Shown: positions 54,909 through 63,421 of the stretch, piece by piece
Position numbering within the stretch: the stretch's first letter is position 1
Layout of the letters: each line of letters opens with the position of its first letter
DNA from: Devosia sp.
GTDB taxonomy: Bacteria > Pseudomonadota > Alphaproteobacteria > Rhizobiales > Devosiaceae
DNA length: 64,000 nucleotides
Direction of reading: 5' to 3'
NCBI GenBank assembly: GCA_015234425.1
Contig: JADGNE010000017.1
Location: forward strand, 186,001 to 250,000
The notes under the pieces: generated by a model
What the model saw: the letters and a program-made list of their open reading frames with translations, nothing else
Told to the model about the DNA's origin: nothing
The model's database searches: none
Position numbers and translations under genes: made by a program

Positions 54909-55151
54909 ATGAACATTTCACGAGACGAACGGCGCGTTCTCAACGCGCTCTCCCTTGGCGGGAAGATTGCGATTCTCCGCGACGATGATGGCCGCGCCAT
55001 CGACGTCGAATGCTACAGCCGCGAAGGCTGGCTCCTCTCCAACTGCACATTCGACCTTTTCAAGCGCCTGCGCGCCAAGAAGGTGATCGCGTCCAAAGGC
55101 GGAGAGGCCTACCGCATCACCCGCACCGGCCTCGGCCTGCTGCGCGCATAG
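54909..55151 (+). CDS. yjhX: YjhX-family (TopAI-like) toxin homologue
   Basis: 80 residues, starting at ATG 54909 chosen by family length (about 85), since an in-frame extension reaches 54789. MNISRDERRVLNALSLGGKIAILRDDDGRA, then VECYSREGWLLSNCTFDLFKRLRAKK and AYRITRTGLGLLRA match the UPF0386/YjhX layout. The Escherichia coli member inhibits topoisomerase I and is neutralised by YjhQ. No antitoxin gene is adjacent on the same strand. Function here as a toxin is inferred from family only. Confidence 0.8.
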   Translation: MNISRDERRVLNALSLGGKIAILRDDDGRAIDVECYSREGWLLSNCTFDLFKRLRAKKVIASKGGEAYRITRTGLGLLRA

Positions 55152-55177
55152 CGGGCCCCCATAGAGGCGCCACCGTC

Positions 55178-55200
55178 ATTGCCCGGTACATCCGGGCAAT
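55178..55200. repeat. REP-like palindrome, copy 1
   Basis: ATTGCCCGG, loop TACAT, CCGGGCAAT, followed by CCA. The same arms with a different loop occur at 62590-62612. Both are intergenic. Similar ATTGCCCGG...CCGGGCAATCCA palindromes are widespread in Hyphomicrobiales genomes. Confidence 0.6.
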
Positions 55201-55259
55201 CCACGCTTGCGGAACGACCGGTGCCAACGGATTCTAGGCCGGTCACAAGCAATAAAAAA

Positions 55260-55285
55260 GGGCCGCAGGATCTCTCCTGCGGCCC
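55260..55285 (-). terminator. terminator of the hypothetical gene at 55306
   Basis: An 11-base-pair stem (GGGCCGCAGGA with TCCTGCGGCCC) encloses four bases. On the minus strand it is followed by TTTTTTATTG (plus 55251-55259 is A-rich), so it terminates transcription coming from the right. Confidence 0.9.
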
Positions 55286-55305
55286 GAAATCGAGAAAGCC
55301 CAAGT

Positions 55306-55623
55306 TCAGTGCTTGGTCACTTCGCTCAGCGCTGCCGCAATGTGTTCCCATTCCTGGGCCACGCTGGCGGTCGCACGGCGCTTGCCGGCGCGACGATACC
55401 AGTAGTCGGCATTGCCCATGTCGGCTTCGATCCAATGCATCAGCGCGTGAACCCAGTCGAAAGGCTGCACGCCTTCCATGGATTGCACGATCAGATGGGC
55501 CCGCTCCCATTCGGGACCGACGCGCAGTTCGCCGCGCTTCAGCCACCACAGGGCCTGAAGCGGCTTGCTCATGTCCTTGGGCGGCTCGGACCAATCGAGC
55601 GTAGTGAAAATATCGACGGCCAT
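55306..55623 (-). CDS. small hypothetical cytoplasmic protein
   Basis: 105 residues from ATG 55623, preceded by AAGGGAATAAG; an alternative ATG at 55689 adds 22 residues. The sequence has several Trp residues (LWWLKRGELRVGPEWERAH, DWVHALMHWIEADMGNADYWYRRAG) that look conserved-type in rhizobia, but I cannot name the family. No membrane segment. A strong terminator follows. It lies downstream of gatA with a 172-base gap. Confidence 0.7.
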   Translation of the reverse strand: MAVDIFTTLDWSEPPKDMSKPLQALWWLKRGELRVGPEWERAHLIVQSMEGVQPFDWVHALMHWIEADMGNADYWYRRAGKRRATASVAQEWEHIAAALSEVTKH

Positions 55624-55795
55624 TGGCTTATTCCCTTTTGGCCCGGACGCGGCCAATGGGCGCGTCACAACCAGCTTCAACTTGTGCATGGGCGGCACAT
55701 AGTGCGGATTGGCGACGCGATCAAGCGCCGCCAAGGTGTGGCTCCACCCTGCACACCGTCGAAACGGGTGAAGATGGGGCCGGCAAAAGCCACTT

Positions 55796-57280
55796 TTACC
55801 ACCAGCGGGTGGGGGCGAAATCGTCGCCGGTGCTCTTTTCGATGACGCGGGCCGCGGCAAAAAGCGTCTCTTCATCGAACGGCTTGCCGATGAGCTGCAG
55901 GCCAAGCGGCAGGCCCTTGGCGTCGCGCCCGGCCGGCACGGCAATGCCCGGCAGGCCAGCCATGTTCACGGTCACGGTAAAGATGTCGTTGAGGTACATG
56001 GCGACCGGATCGGCTGCCAGCGCCTCGTCGCCAATACCAAAGGCGGCAGAAGGCGTTGCCGGGGTCAGGATGGCGTCGACACCCGCATGGAAGGCGTCTT
56101 CAAAGTCCTTCTTGATCAGGGTGCGGACCTTCTGTGCCTTGACGTAGTAGGCGTCGAAATAGCCGGCAGACAGCACATAGGTGCCGATCATGATGCGGCG
56201 CTTGACCTCGCGGCCGAAACCGGCAGCGCGGGACAGTTCATAAAGATCGGTAATGTCCTTGCCGGAAACGCGCAGGCCATACTTCACGCCGTCATAGCGA
56301 GCGAGGTTAGACGAGGCTTCGGCGGGCGACACGACGTAGTAGGCTGGCAGCGCATATTTGGTATGCGGCAGCGAGATGTCCTTCACCGTCGCGCCCTCGG
56401 CCTTGAGCCATTCAAGGCCCTGGGTCCACAGCGCTTCGATTTCAGCGGGCATGCCATCCATGCGGTATTCGCGCGGAACACCGATGGTGAGGCCCTTGAC
56501 GCCACGCGCGACGGCGGCAGCAAAGTCAGGAACCGGAATGTCGACCGAGGTCGAATCCTTGGGGTCAAAACCCGACATCGACGTCATCAGCAGCGCCGCG
56601 TCTTCGACGGTGCGCGCGATCGGGCCAGCCTGGTCGAGCGAGGATGCATAGGCAACCGTGCCCCAGCGCGATGCACGGCCATAGGTCGGCTTGATGCCGA
56701 CGGTGCCGGTGAACGCGGCCGGCTGGCGAATCGAACCACCCGTGTCCGTTGCGGTCGCGCCGGCGCACAGCCATGCGGCAACGGCGGCAGCCGAACCACC
56801 GGAAGAGCCACCGGCCACCAGCTTGGCGTCAGAGCCTTCCGCGCGGTGCGGATTGACCACCGGACCGTAATAGGAGGTCTCGTTGGACGAGCCCATGGCG
56901 AATTCGTCCATGTTGAGCTTGCCCAGCATCACGGCGCCATCGCGCCAGAGATTGGCGGTCACGGTCGATTCATACTCTGGCTTGAAGCCGTCGAGGATGT
57001 GGCTGGCCGCCTGGGTGTGAACACCCTTGGTGGCGAACAAATCCTTCACGCCCAGCGGAATGCCTTCCAATGGACCGGCTTCGCCGCGCGCCAGCTTTTC
57101 GTCGCTGGCCTTGGCCATGTCGCGCGCTTGCTCGGGCGTTGTCACCACATAGGCGTTGAGCTTGTCATTGGCGGCCTCGATGGCGCCGATATAGGAATCG
57201 GTCAGCTCGGTCGCGGTAAAGCTCTTGTCCTTGAGGCCCTTGCGGGCTTCGGCGAGGCTCAGCTTGGTCAGATCAGTCAA
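55796..57280 (-). CDS. gatA: aspartyl/glutamyl-tRNA amidotransferase subunit A
   Basis: 494 residues of an amidase-signature enzyme. The catalytic Ser-cisSer-Lys triad is in KDLF (Lys), [16 protein letters not shown] (glycine/serine-rich signature) and [13 protein letters not shown]. It hydrolyses glutamine for GatB. The N-terminus begins [28 protein letters not shown]. It overlaps the upstream gene by eight bases and is coupled to it. Confidence 0.97.
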   Translation of the reverse strand: MTDLTKLSLAEARKGLKDKSFTATELTDSYIGAIEAANDKLNAYVVTTPEQARDMAKASDEKLARGEAGPLEGIPLGVKDLFATKGVHTQAASHILDGFKPEYESTVTANLWRDGAVMLGKLNMDEFAMGSSNETSYYGPVVNPHRAEGSDAKLVAGGSSGGSAAAVAAWLCAGATATDTGGSIRQPAAFTGTVGIKPTYGRASRWGTVAYASSLDQAGPIARTVEDAALLMTSMSGFDPKDSTSVDIPVPDFAAAVARGVKGLTIGVPREYRMDGMPAEIEALWTQGLEWLKAEGATVKDISLPHTKYALPAYYVVSPAEASSNLARYDGVKYGLRVSGKDITDLYELSRAAGFGREVKRRIMIGTYVLSAGYFDAYYVKAQKVRTLIKKDFEDAFHAGVDAILTPATPSAAFGIGDEALAADPVAMYLNDIFTVTVNMAGLPGIAVPAGRDAKGLPLGLQLIGKPFDEETLFAAARVIEKSTGDDFAPTRWW

Positions 57281-57734
57281 CGGTAATCTCGCTCAGATTG
57301 TCGCAGCGTGTGTAGAGCGTTGCGCCGGGTGTCGCAACCTCCGGGTTCGGCTCAAATATGCCGGCGGCCACCATTGCCGCGTCATAGGCCGAAACCACTT
57401 GTATCTGCGTATCGGAATAAGGCGTTATCGCCAGGATATCCGGGTAGATTTCACCCGGCAGTTCGCAAATCGTATCGACGAAGAGGTGGGTGCTGCCTTC
57501 GCGGCCCTTCACCTCGTAGAAATTGCAGTGAAATTCCATGGACTGGATGCCGCGCCCAAAGGTGAGGCCGAGAAAATCCAGATCCATAAAGGCGTCGATG
57601 CCCTTGTCCTCGACGGCTGCGCAGGCAGCCGGGTCGCTGACATAGAGCCTCGTCTGGTCGATGCGCAGGTCCTCCTGCGCCATGGCGGCGCCGGACCCCA
57701 AGATCACCAGACACAACGCCCAGCTCAATTTCAT
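57273..57734 (-). CDS. secreted hypothetical protein in the gatC-gatA unit
   Basis: 153 residues from ATG 57734. A signal peptide of about 20 residues ([20 protein letters not shown]) is followed by a periplasmic domain with four Cys ([34 protein letters not shown]), probably two disulfides. No family recognised. Its start shares an ATGA with the GNAT stop; its end overlaps gatA. Position in a translation operon is unusual for an exported protein. Confidence 0.75.
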   Translation of the reverse strand: MKLSWALCLVILGSGAAMAQEDLRIDQTRLYVSDPAACAAVEDKGIDAFMDLDFLGLTFGRGIQSMEFHCNFYEVKGREGSTHLFVDTICELPGEIYPDILAITPYSDTQIQVVSAYDAAMVAAGIFEPNPEVATPGATLYTRCDNLSEITVD

Positions 57735-58213
57735 GCCGCCTGTTCCCCCTCGAGGTTCAGCTCGAAAAAGGCCGACCATTCGCTCTCAGGATAGTCGAGG
57801 AACGGGCCGCGCGAAGCAAAGCCATAGCGCGTATAGAGGCGATGCGCCTCGGCCATGCCGTCACCGGTGCCGGTTTCCAGCATCACGCTGGCCAGCCCGC
57901 GCTCGCGCGCCAGCCCGACGATCCGCTCCAGCAACTGCCGACCGACGCGCTGCCCGCGAACCTCGGGAAGCGTATACATGCGCTTGACCTCGCCCAGCGT
58001 CGGCCCGTGTACCTTGAGGGCACCCATGCCGACCGCCCTGCCCGCCTCATCGCGGGCCACGAACAGCGTGGTATCGCTGTCGGCCATCTGCTCCACGGTC
58101 ATCTTGAACTGGAATTCGAGCGGCGAAAGCGGCAGCAAATGCGCATTGAGATGCGCGACGAGGTCGCGCACATCGTCCTGCAAAGGCGTCTCAATGGCGA
58201 TGCTGACGCCCAT
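57731..58213 (-). CDS. GNAT-family N-acetyltransferase (2)
   Basis: 160 residues. Acetyl-CoA binding loop LPEVRGQRVGRQLLERIVGLA near residues 82-102, and the C-terminal EAHRLYTRYGFASRGPF motif are evident; GAVGMGALKV is an inner strand. It is a single-domain enzyme of unknown substrate. It sits directly after gatC (two bases) and overlaps the secreted protein's start. Confidence 0.88.
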   Translation of the reverse strand: MGVSIAIETPLQDDVRDLVAHLNAHLLPLSPLEFQFKMTVEQMADSDTTLFVARDEAGRAVGMGALKVHGPTLGEVKRMYTLPEVRGQRVGRQLLERIVGLARERGLASVMLETGTGDGMAEAHRLYTRYGFASRGPFLDYPESEWSAFFELNLEGEQAA

Positions 58214-58214
58214 T

Positions 58215-58502
58215 CTACTCGACCACCTTCGGGACCATGAAGAAATTGTCTTCGGTCAGAGGCGCGTTCTTGACGATCTTTTCGGGATAACCGCCGTCGG
58301 ACACGACGTCATCGCGACGACGCAGGGTCATCGGGGTCACAGAAGTCATCGGCTCGACGCCGTCGACGTTCACTTCAGCGAGCTGTTCGACGAAGCCCAG
58401 AATGGAATTGAGCTCCTGCTGGTAGCTCGCCACTTCTTCTTCCTCGATGCGGATGCGCGCAAGGCGCCCGATGCGTTTGACGGTGGCTGCGTCGACAGAC
58501 AT
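58215..58502 (-). CDS. gatC: aspartyl/glutamyl-tRNA amidotransferase subunit C
   Basis: 95 residues from ATG 58502. The usual pattern [34 protein letters not shown], then [19 protein letters not shown] and the C-terminal [11 protein letters not shown] matches GatC. It stabilises GatA-GatB. It heads the unit gatC-GNAT-secreted-gatA. Confidence 0.97.
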   Translation of the reverse strand: MSVDAATVKRIGRLARIRIEEEEVASYQQELNSILGFVEQLAEVNVDGVEPMTSVTPMTLRRRDDVVSDGGYPEKIVKNAPLTEDNFFMVPKVVE

Positions 58503-58589
58503 GGCTAACTCCAGCAAATAAAGCGGTCTTTGCCGCGTTATTAGCAATGGCGCGGCCGAAAAGACAATGAAAATGGCGGCAGGCCCGCC

Positions 58590-59105
58590 TCAGACTTCCA
58601 CAGCCAATGTGCGCTCAAGCGCGATCATGCCGGTCCCATCGAGCTTGTCCCGCGCTGCCGCAAAGGCCTTTTCCAGCTCGCCGTCATCCCCGGCCAGAGC
58701 CAGGAGGCGTGGCGATGCGCCCTCAAGGAGGCTCTCCAGCCGACCGGCAAGCTCATGACCGGACAGCACAAACACCGCGCGATCCGCCCATTTGCCCAGC
58801 TTTGGCAGCCCCCCGCGCGCCACCACCACGGGAGCCTCGCCATCGGCGTCGATCACCAGCGTGTCGCCATCCAGCGCCACCACTTCCGGAGGCCGATTCT
58901 GTTCTTCCACCTCAAGCGGCCGCAACGCCGCCCGCGGCTTCCAGTCGGCCACGATATCCCTGTCACCAAAGGCCACGACCTGGTCAGCGCCACTCACCAG
59001 TTCCGTCCGGTCGATTCCCGCCCCGGCCGCCTCCGGCTCCACCACCACAATCGCCCCCCCGGCATGGATGCGAAATGTCGAAGCGCCAAACCAGGTGAGT
59101 TTCAT
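58590..59105 (-). CDS. metallo-beta-lactamase-fold relative without metal motif
   Basis: 171 residues. It begins [25 protein letters not shown]; the MBL family start is MKLTWxGHSxFRI with a histidine where this has Ala. No HxHxDH metal-binding motif is visible in the remainder. It is therefore a probable non-enzymatic relative, in the UlaG-like branch. There are two Gly/Ala-rich stretches and no signal peptide. It lies divergent from ruvX with a 73-base gap. Confidence 0.55.
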   Translation of the reverse strand: MKLTWFGASTFRIHAGGAIVVVEPEAAGAGIDRTELVSGADQVVAFGDRDIVADWKPRAALRPLEVEEQNRPPEVVALDGDTLVIDADGEAPVVVARGGLPKLGKWADRAVFVLSGHELAGRLESLLEGASPRLLALAGDDGELEKAFAAARDKLDGTGMIALERTLAVEV

Positions 59106-59178
59106 TGAGGGTCACTCCATCGCCAAACCGTTCCCTGCACCCTATAGAACAAAGCCATCCATCCCCGCGAGCCCGACA

Positions 59179-59631
59179 TTGACCGACGATCCCCTCTCCG
59201 ACATCCCCGCCACCGGCAAGATTCTCTGCCTCGACCTCGGCACGAAAACCATTGGTGTCGCTGTGTCGGATGGCATGCGCTATTCGGCCACGCCGGTTGA
59301 AACCATCAAGCGCACCAAATTCACCCAGGATGCCGAGCGGATCATCGAACTCGCGCGACAGCACAGCGCCGTCGCCATCATCCTCGGCCTGCCGCTCAAC
59401 ATGGATGGCTCCGAGGGCCCGCGCGTGCAATCGACCCGCGCCTTTGCCCGGAACCTGGCGCAAAAGCTCGACCTGCCCATTGCCTTCTGGGACGAGCGGC
59501 TCTCCACCTCAGCGGTCACCCGCATGATGATCGAGGCAGATCTCCGCCGCGACCGCCGCGCCGAAGTCGTCGACAAGCTTGCCGCGAGCTATATCCTGCA
59601 AGGCGCGCTCGATCGTCTGCGCCGCGGATAA
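59179..59631 (+). CDS. ruvX: Holliday junction resolvase RuvX (YqgF)
   Basis: 150 residues started at TTG 59179, the earliest plausible codon in frame near the RNase H-like fold. [18 protein letters not shown] carries the first catalytic Asp, [11 protein letters not shown] and [18 protein letters not shown] the next acidic residues, and [15 protein letters not shown] the last Asp. It processes rRNA 5' ends and may act on junctions. The longer in-frame reading starting at 58792 is a shadow of the preceding gene. Confidence 0.9.
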   Translation: MTDDPLSDIPATGKILCLDLGTKTIGVAVSDGMRYSATPVETIKRTKFTQDAERIIELARQHSAVAIILGLPLNMDGSEGPRVQSTRAFARNLAQKLDLPIAFWDERLSTSAVTRMMIEADLRRDRRAEVVDKLAASYILQGALDRLRRG

Positions 59632-59722
59632 TTGCCGCAGAACCCCAGCTTCTGCCATGCAGAACCTTGCATATTGAGCCGTGCTCACATAGACCCCCAT
59701 CCAACATCAAGGATGGGAGCGC

Positions 59723-60706
59723 ATGGCCCAAATTCCTGCCAGCAACACCTCGTCGTCCACCGGCTCGTCTGGTGACTTCCCCCCCTTTAGCCAGCGCCAT
59801 CTGATTTCGATCGCCGATCTCAAGCAGCACGAGATCATCGATCTGCTCGATCGGGCCGAGCGCATGGTCCCGGTCAGCCGGCAGGAGCGAAAATCCCTGC
59901 CCACGCTCGCTGGCAAGACACAGATCAATCTGTTCTTCGAGCCCTCGACCCGCACGCAGTCCTCCTTCGAGATCGCCGGCAAGCGCCTTGGCGCGATGGT
60001 GGTGAACATGTCGGTCAAGACCAGCTCGGTGTCCAAGGGCGAAACCCTTGTCGATACCGCGGCCACGCTCAACGCCATGCGGCCCGACGTACTCATCGTG
60101 CGCCATGCGGCGGCCGGCGCTGTCGAGCTGCTCAGCCAGAAGGTCGGCTGTTCGGTGGTCAATGCTGGTGACGGTGCCCACGAGCACCCGACTCAGGCGC
60201 TGCTCGATGCGCTCACCATCCGCCGTCACAAGGGCCGCATCTCGGGCCTGACCGTCGCCATCTGCGGCGACATCGCCAATTCCCGCGTCGCGCGGTCCAA
60301 CCTCCTGCTCCTGCAGGCGCTCAATGTGCGCACCCGCGTCATCGCCCCGAAAAATCTGCTTCCGTCCGGCATCGAGCATCTCGCCACCGAAGTCTTCACC
60401 GACATGGAAGCCGGTTTGAAGGATGTCGACGTGGTCATGATGCTGCGCCTCCAGCATGAGCGGGCCAACGGCAAGATGATCCCTTCGGTGCGCGAATATT
60501 ATCGCTTCTACGGCCTCGACGCCGCCAAGCTGGCTTTCGCCAAGCCCGATGCCATCGTCATGCATCCCGGCCCGATGAACCGTGGCGTCGAGATCGACCC
60601 GGCCATCGCCGACGGTGCGCGCTCGGTCATCACCGAGCAGGTTGAAATGGGCGTGGCCGTGCGCATGGCCGTCCTCGATGCCCTGCTGTCGGGAGACCAA
60701 TCATGA
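59723..60706 (+). CDS. pyrB: aspartate carbamoyltransferase catalytic subunit
   Basis: 327 residues. [19 protein letters not shown] is the carbamoyl-phosphate site (S-T-R-T), [14 protein letters not shown] binds substrates, and [13 protein letters not shown] is the C-terminal motif. It starts pyrimidine synthesis. It lacks an adjacent pyrI regulatory gene and is followed by a pyrC-like gene, as in class A-type complexes of ATCase with an inactive dihydroorotase. Confidence 0.97.
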   Translation: MAQIPASNTSSSTGSSGDFPPFSQRHLISIADLKQHEIIDLLDRAERMVPVSRQERKSLPTLAGKTQINLFFEPSTRTQSSFEIAGKRLGAMVVNMSVKTSSVSKGETLVDTAATLNAMRPDVLIVRHAAAGAVELLSQKVGCSVVNAGDGAHEHPTQALLDALTIRRHKGRISGLTVAICGDIANSRVARSNLLLLQALNVRTRVIAPKNLLPSGIEHLATEVFTDMEAGLKDVDVVMMLRLQHERANGKMIPSVREYYRFYGLDAAKLAFAKPDAIVMHPGPMNRGVEIDPAIADGARSVITEQVEMGVAVRMAVLDALLSGDQS

Positions 60707-61995
60707 GCCGCCCCCTTCTCATTGAAAACGCCCGCGTTCTGGACCCGGCCTCGGGCACCGACGCCCGTGGCGCCGTCCTCGTCGAGGACGGCCGCATTTC
60801 CGACATCGCCCTCGGCGGTCCGGTCGGCGTGCCCGATGGCGCCGAAGTCATCAACGCTCTTGGCCTCGCTCTCGCGCCCGGCCTGATCGACATGCGCGTC
60901 TTTACCGGCGAGCCAGGTTGGGAATATCGCGAAACCCTGGCCTCCGCAGGCGAAGCCGCCGCTGCCGGTGGCGTCACCAGTTTCGTGATGATGCCTGACA
61001 CCCTGCCCGTCGTTGATGATGGCGCCGTAGTCGATTTCCTCATCCGTCGCGCCAAGGCAACGGCCAAGGTCAATGTCCTGCCCGCTGGTGGCATCACCAA
61101 GGGCCTTGCCGGCCAGGAACTGACCGAATTCGGCCTGATGAAGGAGGCCGGCGCCGTCTGCCTCTCCGATGGCCGCCGCTCGATCCAGTCGACCGCCATG
61201 CTGCGAACGGCCATGTCCTACGCTTCCAATTTCGACATGCTCTTCGTCCATCATCTCTCCGATGCCGGCCTGACTGGCGACGGCGTGATGAACAGCGGCC
61301 TTTTCGCCACCGTTCTCGGGCTGAAAGGCATTCCGCGCGAGGCCGAGACCATCCCGCTGGCGCGCGACGTCCAGTTGGCCGCCTTGACCGGCGTCCGCTA
61401 TCACGCCGCCCAGGTGTCGACGGCCGGGTCCGTCGCCATTCTCAACAGCGGCAAATCCCGTAACCATCGGATCACCGCTGGCGTCTCGATCAACAATCTC
61501 TGCCTCAACGAGAACGACGTCGGCCGCTACCGCACCTATTTCAAGCTGGCGACGCCGCTGCGCTCGGAAGACGACCGCCAGGCCGTCATCGAAGGGCTCC
61601 GCTCGGGGGCCATCGATACCATCCATTCCGATCACGACCCGCAGGACAGCGAGGGCAAGCGCCAGCCCTTCGCCGAGGCCACCGACGGGGCCATCGGGCT
61701 TGAAACCCTGCTTGCCGCCGCGCTCCGCCTCCATCACTCGGATGAAGTGCCTCTCCTCACGCTTCTGCGCGCCATGACGTCCCGTCCGGCCGAAATCCTC
61801 GGGCTCGAGGCCGGCCGCATTGCCAAGGGTGCGCCTGCCGACCTCATTCTGGTCGATCTCGATTACCCCTGGCAGGTGGATGCAGCCACGTTGAAATCGC
61901 GTTCCCGCAACACCAGCTTTGAAGGCGCACGACTTGCCGGCAAGGTCATGCGCACCATCGTGGGGGGCGAGACAGTCTTTTCCCACGAAGGCTGA
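60703..61995 (+). CDS. pyrC: dihydroorotase-like protein, likely inactive ATCase partner (PyrC'-type)
   Basis: 430 residues. The amidohydrolase-fold barrel is present, with [18 protein letters not shown] at the first metal site: the HxH of true dihydroorotases is replaced by R-x-[16 protein letters not shown] keeps an Asp-rich motif, and [24 protein letters not shown] is the family's C-terminal strand. Loss of the HxH means it probably does not bind both zincs; in Pseudomonas the PyrC' partner of PyrB is inactive. It overlaps pyrB (ATGA). Confidence 0.85.
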   Translation: MSRPLLIENARVLDPASGTDARGAVLVEDGRISDIALGGPVGVPDGAEVINALGLALAPGLIDMRVFTGEPGWEYRETLASAGEAAAAGGVTSFVMMPDTLPVVDDGAVVDFLIRRAKATAKVNVLPAGGITKGLAGQELTEFGLMKEAGAVCLSDGRRSIQSTAMLRTAMSYASNFDMLFVHHLSDAGLTGDGVMNSGLFATVLGLKGIPREAETIPLARDVQLAALTGVRYHAAQVSTAGSVAILNSGKSRNHRITAGVSINNLCLNENDVGRYRTYFKLATPLRSEDDRQAVIEGLRSGAIDTIHSDHDPQDSEGKRQPFAEATDGAIGLETLLAAALRLHHSDEVPLLTLLRAMTSRPAEILGLEAGRIAKGAPADLILVDLDYPWQVDAATLKSRSRNTSFEGARLAGKVMRTIVGGETVFSHEG

Positions 61996-62021
61996 CCTCT
62001 CCTCACACTCAGGAAGCAAAA

Positions 62022-62522
62022 ATGACTTTGTCCATCTATTCGGCCTCGGTGCCGGTGTTTGCGCGTATGCTCGGGAATTTGCTGGCCATCTTCGGCAAGG
62101 CGGAAATTTACGCCGCCGAAAACGGCATCGATTTGCAGAGCTTCGTCGACACCCGTCTGGCCCCGGACATGCATCCGCTGCGCAATCAGGTGCAGATCGC
62201 GACCGATGGCGCCAAGGGCGTCACCTCGCGTCTCGCCGGTAAGCCGGTCCCCAGCTGGGCGGACGATGAAGTCTCCTGGGAGGATCTCAAGGGCCGCCTC
62301 CAGAAGGGCATTGATTATCTTGCCACTTTTTCGGCCGAAGACTTTGCTGGCGCTGACGAGCGCGAGATCACCCTGACCCTGGGCGGCAGGGAAATGCAGA
62401 TGCGTGGCGAGGACTACCTTCTCCGCATCGGCCAGCCGAACTTCTACTTCCACGTCACCACGGCCTACGCCATCCTGCGCCATAAGGGCGTCCCCATCGG
62501 CAAGCGCGACTACCTCAGCTGA
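62022..62522 (+). CDS. DUF1993-family protein
   Basis: 166 residues, all-helical. LSIYSASVPVFARMLGNLLAIFGKAEIYA, DTRLAPDMHPLRNQVQIATDGAKG and FYFHVTTAYAILRHKGVPIGKRDYL are DUF1993 motifs; the fold is DinB-like. Function unknown. It starts 26 bases after the pyrC-like gene and may be cotranscribed. Confidence 0.88.
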   Translation: MTLSIYSASVPVFARMLGNLLAIFGKAEIYAAENGIDLQSFVDTRLAPDMHPLRNQVQIATDGAKGVTSRLAGKPVPSWADDEVSWEDLKGRLQKGIDYLATFSAEDFAGADEREITLTLGGREMQMRGEDYLLRIGQPNFYFHVTTAYAILRHKGVPIGKRDYLS

Positions 62523-62589
62523 CCTTTTTGGCCTTCACCAAGAATCCCAAATAAGCCACTGATTTTTACTGCATATTCCACCCATCTTC

Positions 62590-62612
62590 ATTGCCCGGCT
62601 TGTCCGGGCAAT
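62590..62612. repeat. REP-like palindrome, copy 2
   Basis: ATTGCCCGG, loop CTTGT, CCGGGCAAT, followed by CCA, as in the copy at 55178. It lies in the 288-base gap between DUF1993 and plsY. The rest of that gap holds a C-rich and G-rich stretch (about 62660-62770) with no gene; a short 4-bp CCCT/AGGG stem is visible near 62675. The plsY ribosome site AAGGGAG lies at its end. Confidence 0.6.
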
Positions 62613-62810
62613 CCATCTTCCTCGTTTGCAAGTTCACCGGATCCGGCCCCGGCGTCACCGCCATCGCCTCCCTCCCCTTGTTGAGAGGGATTGAGGGTGG
62701 GGGCTGTCCCACCAGACGAGCCCCGCCCGCACTTTCCCCCGCCGCTGCGCCCCCGCCCCTTGCTCATTACCCAACCCGGCGCTACTCATCTCGGTAATAA
62801 GGGAGCAACC

Positions 62811-63419
62811 ATGCCGACCGACTTTTTCCCGCTCATTCTCGCGCTCGTGCTCGGCTATCTGTCCGGCTCGATCCCCTTTGGGCTGATCCTGACGCGGGCG
62901 GCCGGTCTCGGCGACATCCGCAATATCGGCTCGGGCAATATCGGCGCCACCAATGTGCTGCGCACCGGAAACAAGAAAATTGCCGCCGCCACCCTGATCC
63001 TCGACGCTCTCAAGGCTGCGGTGCCGGTTCTCGTCGCCCGCTATTTCTGGGGCGAGGAAGCCGCAATGCTGGCCGCAGTCGGCGCCTTCTTCGGCCACTG
63101 CTTTCCGGTCTGGCTTGGCTTCAAGGGCGGCAAGGGTGTCGCCGTCATGATCGGCTCGCTCTTCGCGCTCGCATGGCCTGTGGGCATCATCTTCTGCGCC
63201 GTGTGGCTGATCGTTGCTTTCGCACGGAAAATCTCCTCGCTGGCGGCCCTCACGGCAGCGGCAACGGCGCCTATCTTCGCCTATCTCTTCGGCAGCCCGC
63301 TTTTGTCGATGACGGTGATCGCGCTCGCCTTGCTGCTCTTCTTCCAGCATCGTGAAAACATTGCCCGGCTTCTCGCCGGAACCGAGCCGACTATCGGCGG
63401 CTCGAAGAAAGCCGCCTGA
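62811..63419 (+). CDS. plsY: glycerol-3-phosphate acyltransferase PlsY
   Basis: 202 residues from ATG 62811, with AAGGGAGC upstream. Several membrane segments, with the catalytic motif [17 protein letters not shown], then [21 protein letters not shown] loop and a final [13 protein letters not shown]. It acylates glycerol-3-phosphate with acyl phosphate to start phospholipid synthesis. It is followed within two bases by dprA, the common order in Alphaproteobacteria. Confidence 0.96.
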   Translation: MPTDFFPLILALVLGYLSGSIPFGLILTRAAGLGDIRNIGSGNIGATNVLRTGNKKIAAATLILDALKAAVPVLVARYFWGEEAAMLAAVGAFFGHCFPVWLGFKGGKGVAVMIGSLFALAWPVGIIFCAVWLIVAFARKISSLAALTAAATAPIFAYLFGSPLLSMTVIALALLLFFQHRENIARLLAGTEPTIGGSKKAA

Positions 63420-63421
63420 TC

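Noticed and set aside
63361-63390. Third ATTGCCCGG-like sequence near the plsY end
   Set aside because: The second arm is missing, and it lies in the plsY coding sequence.
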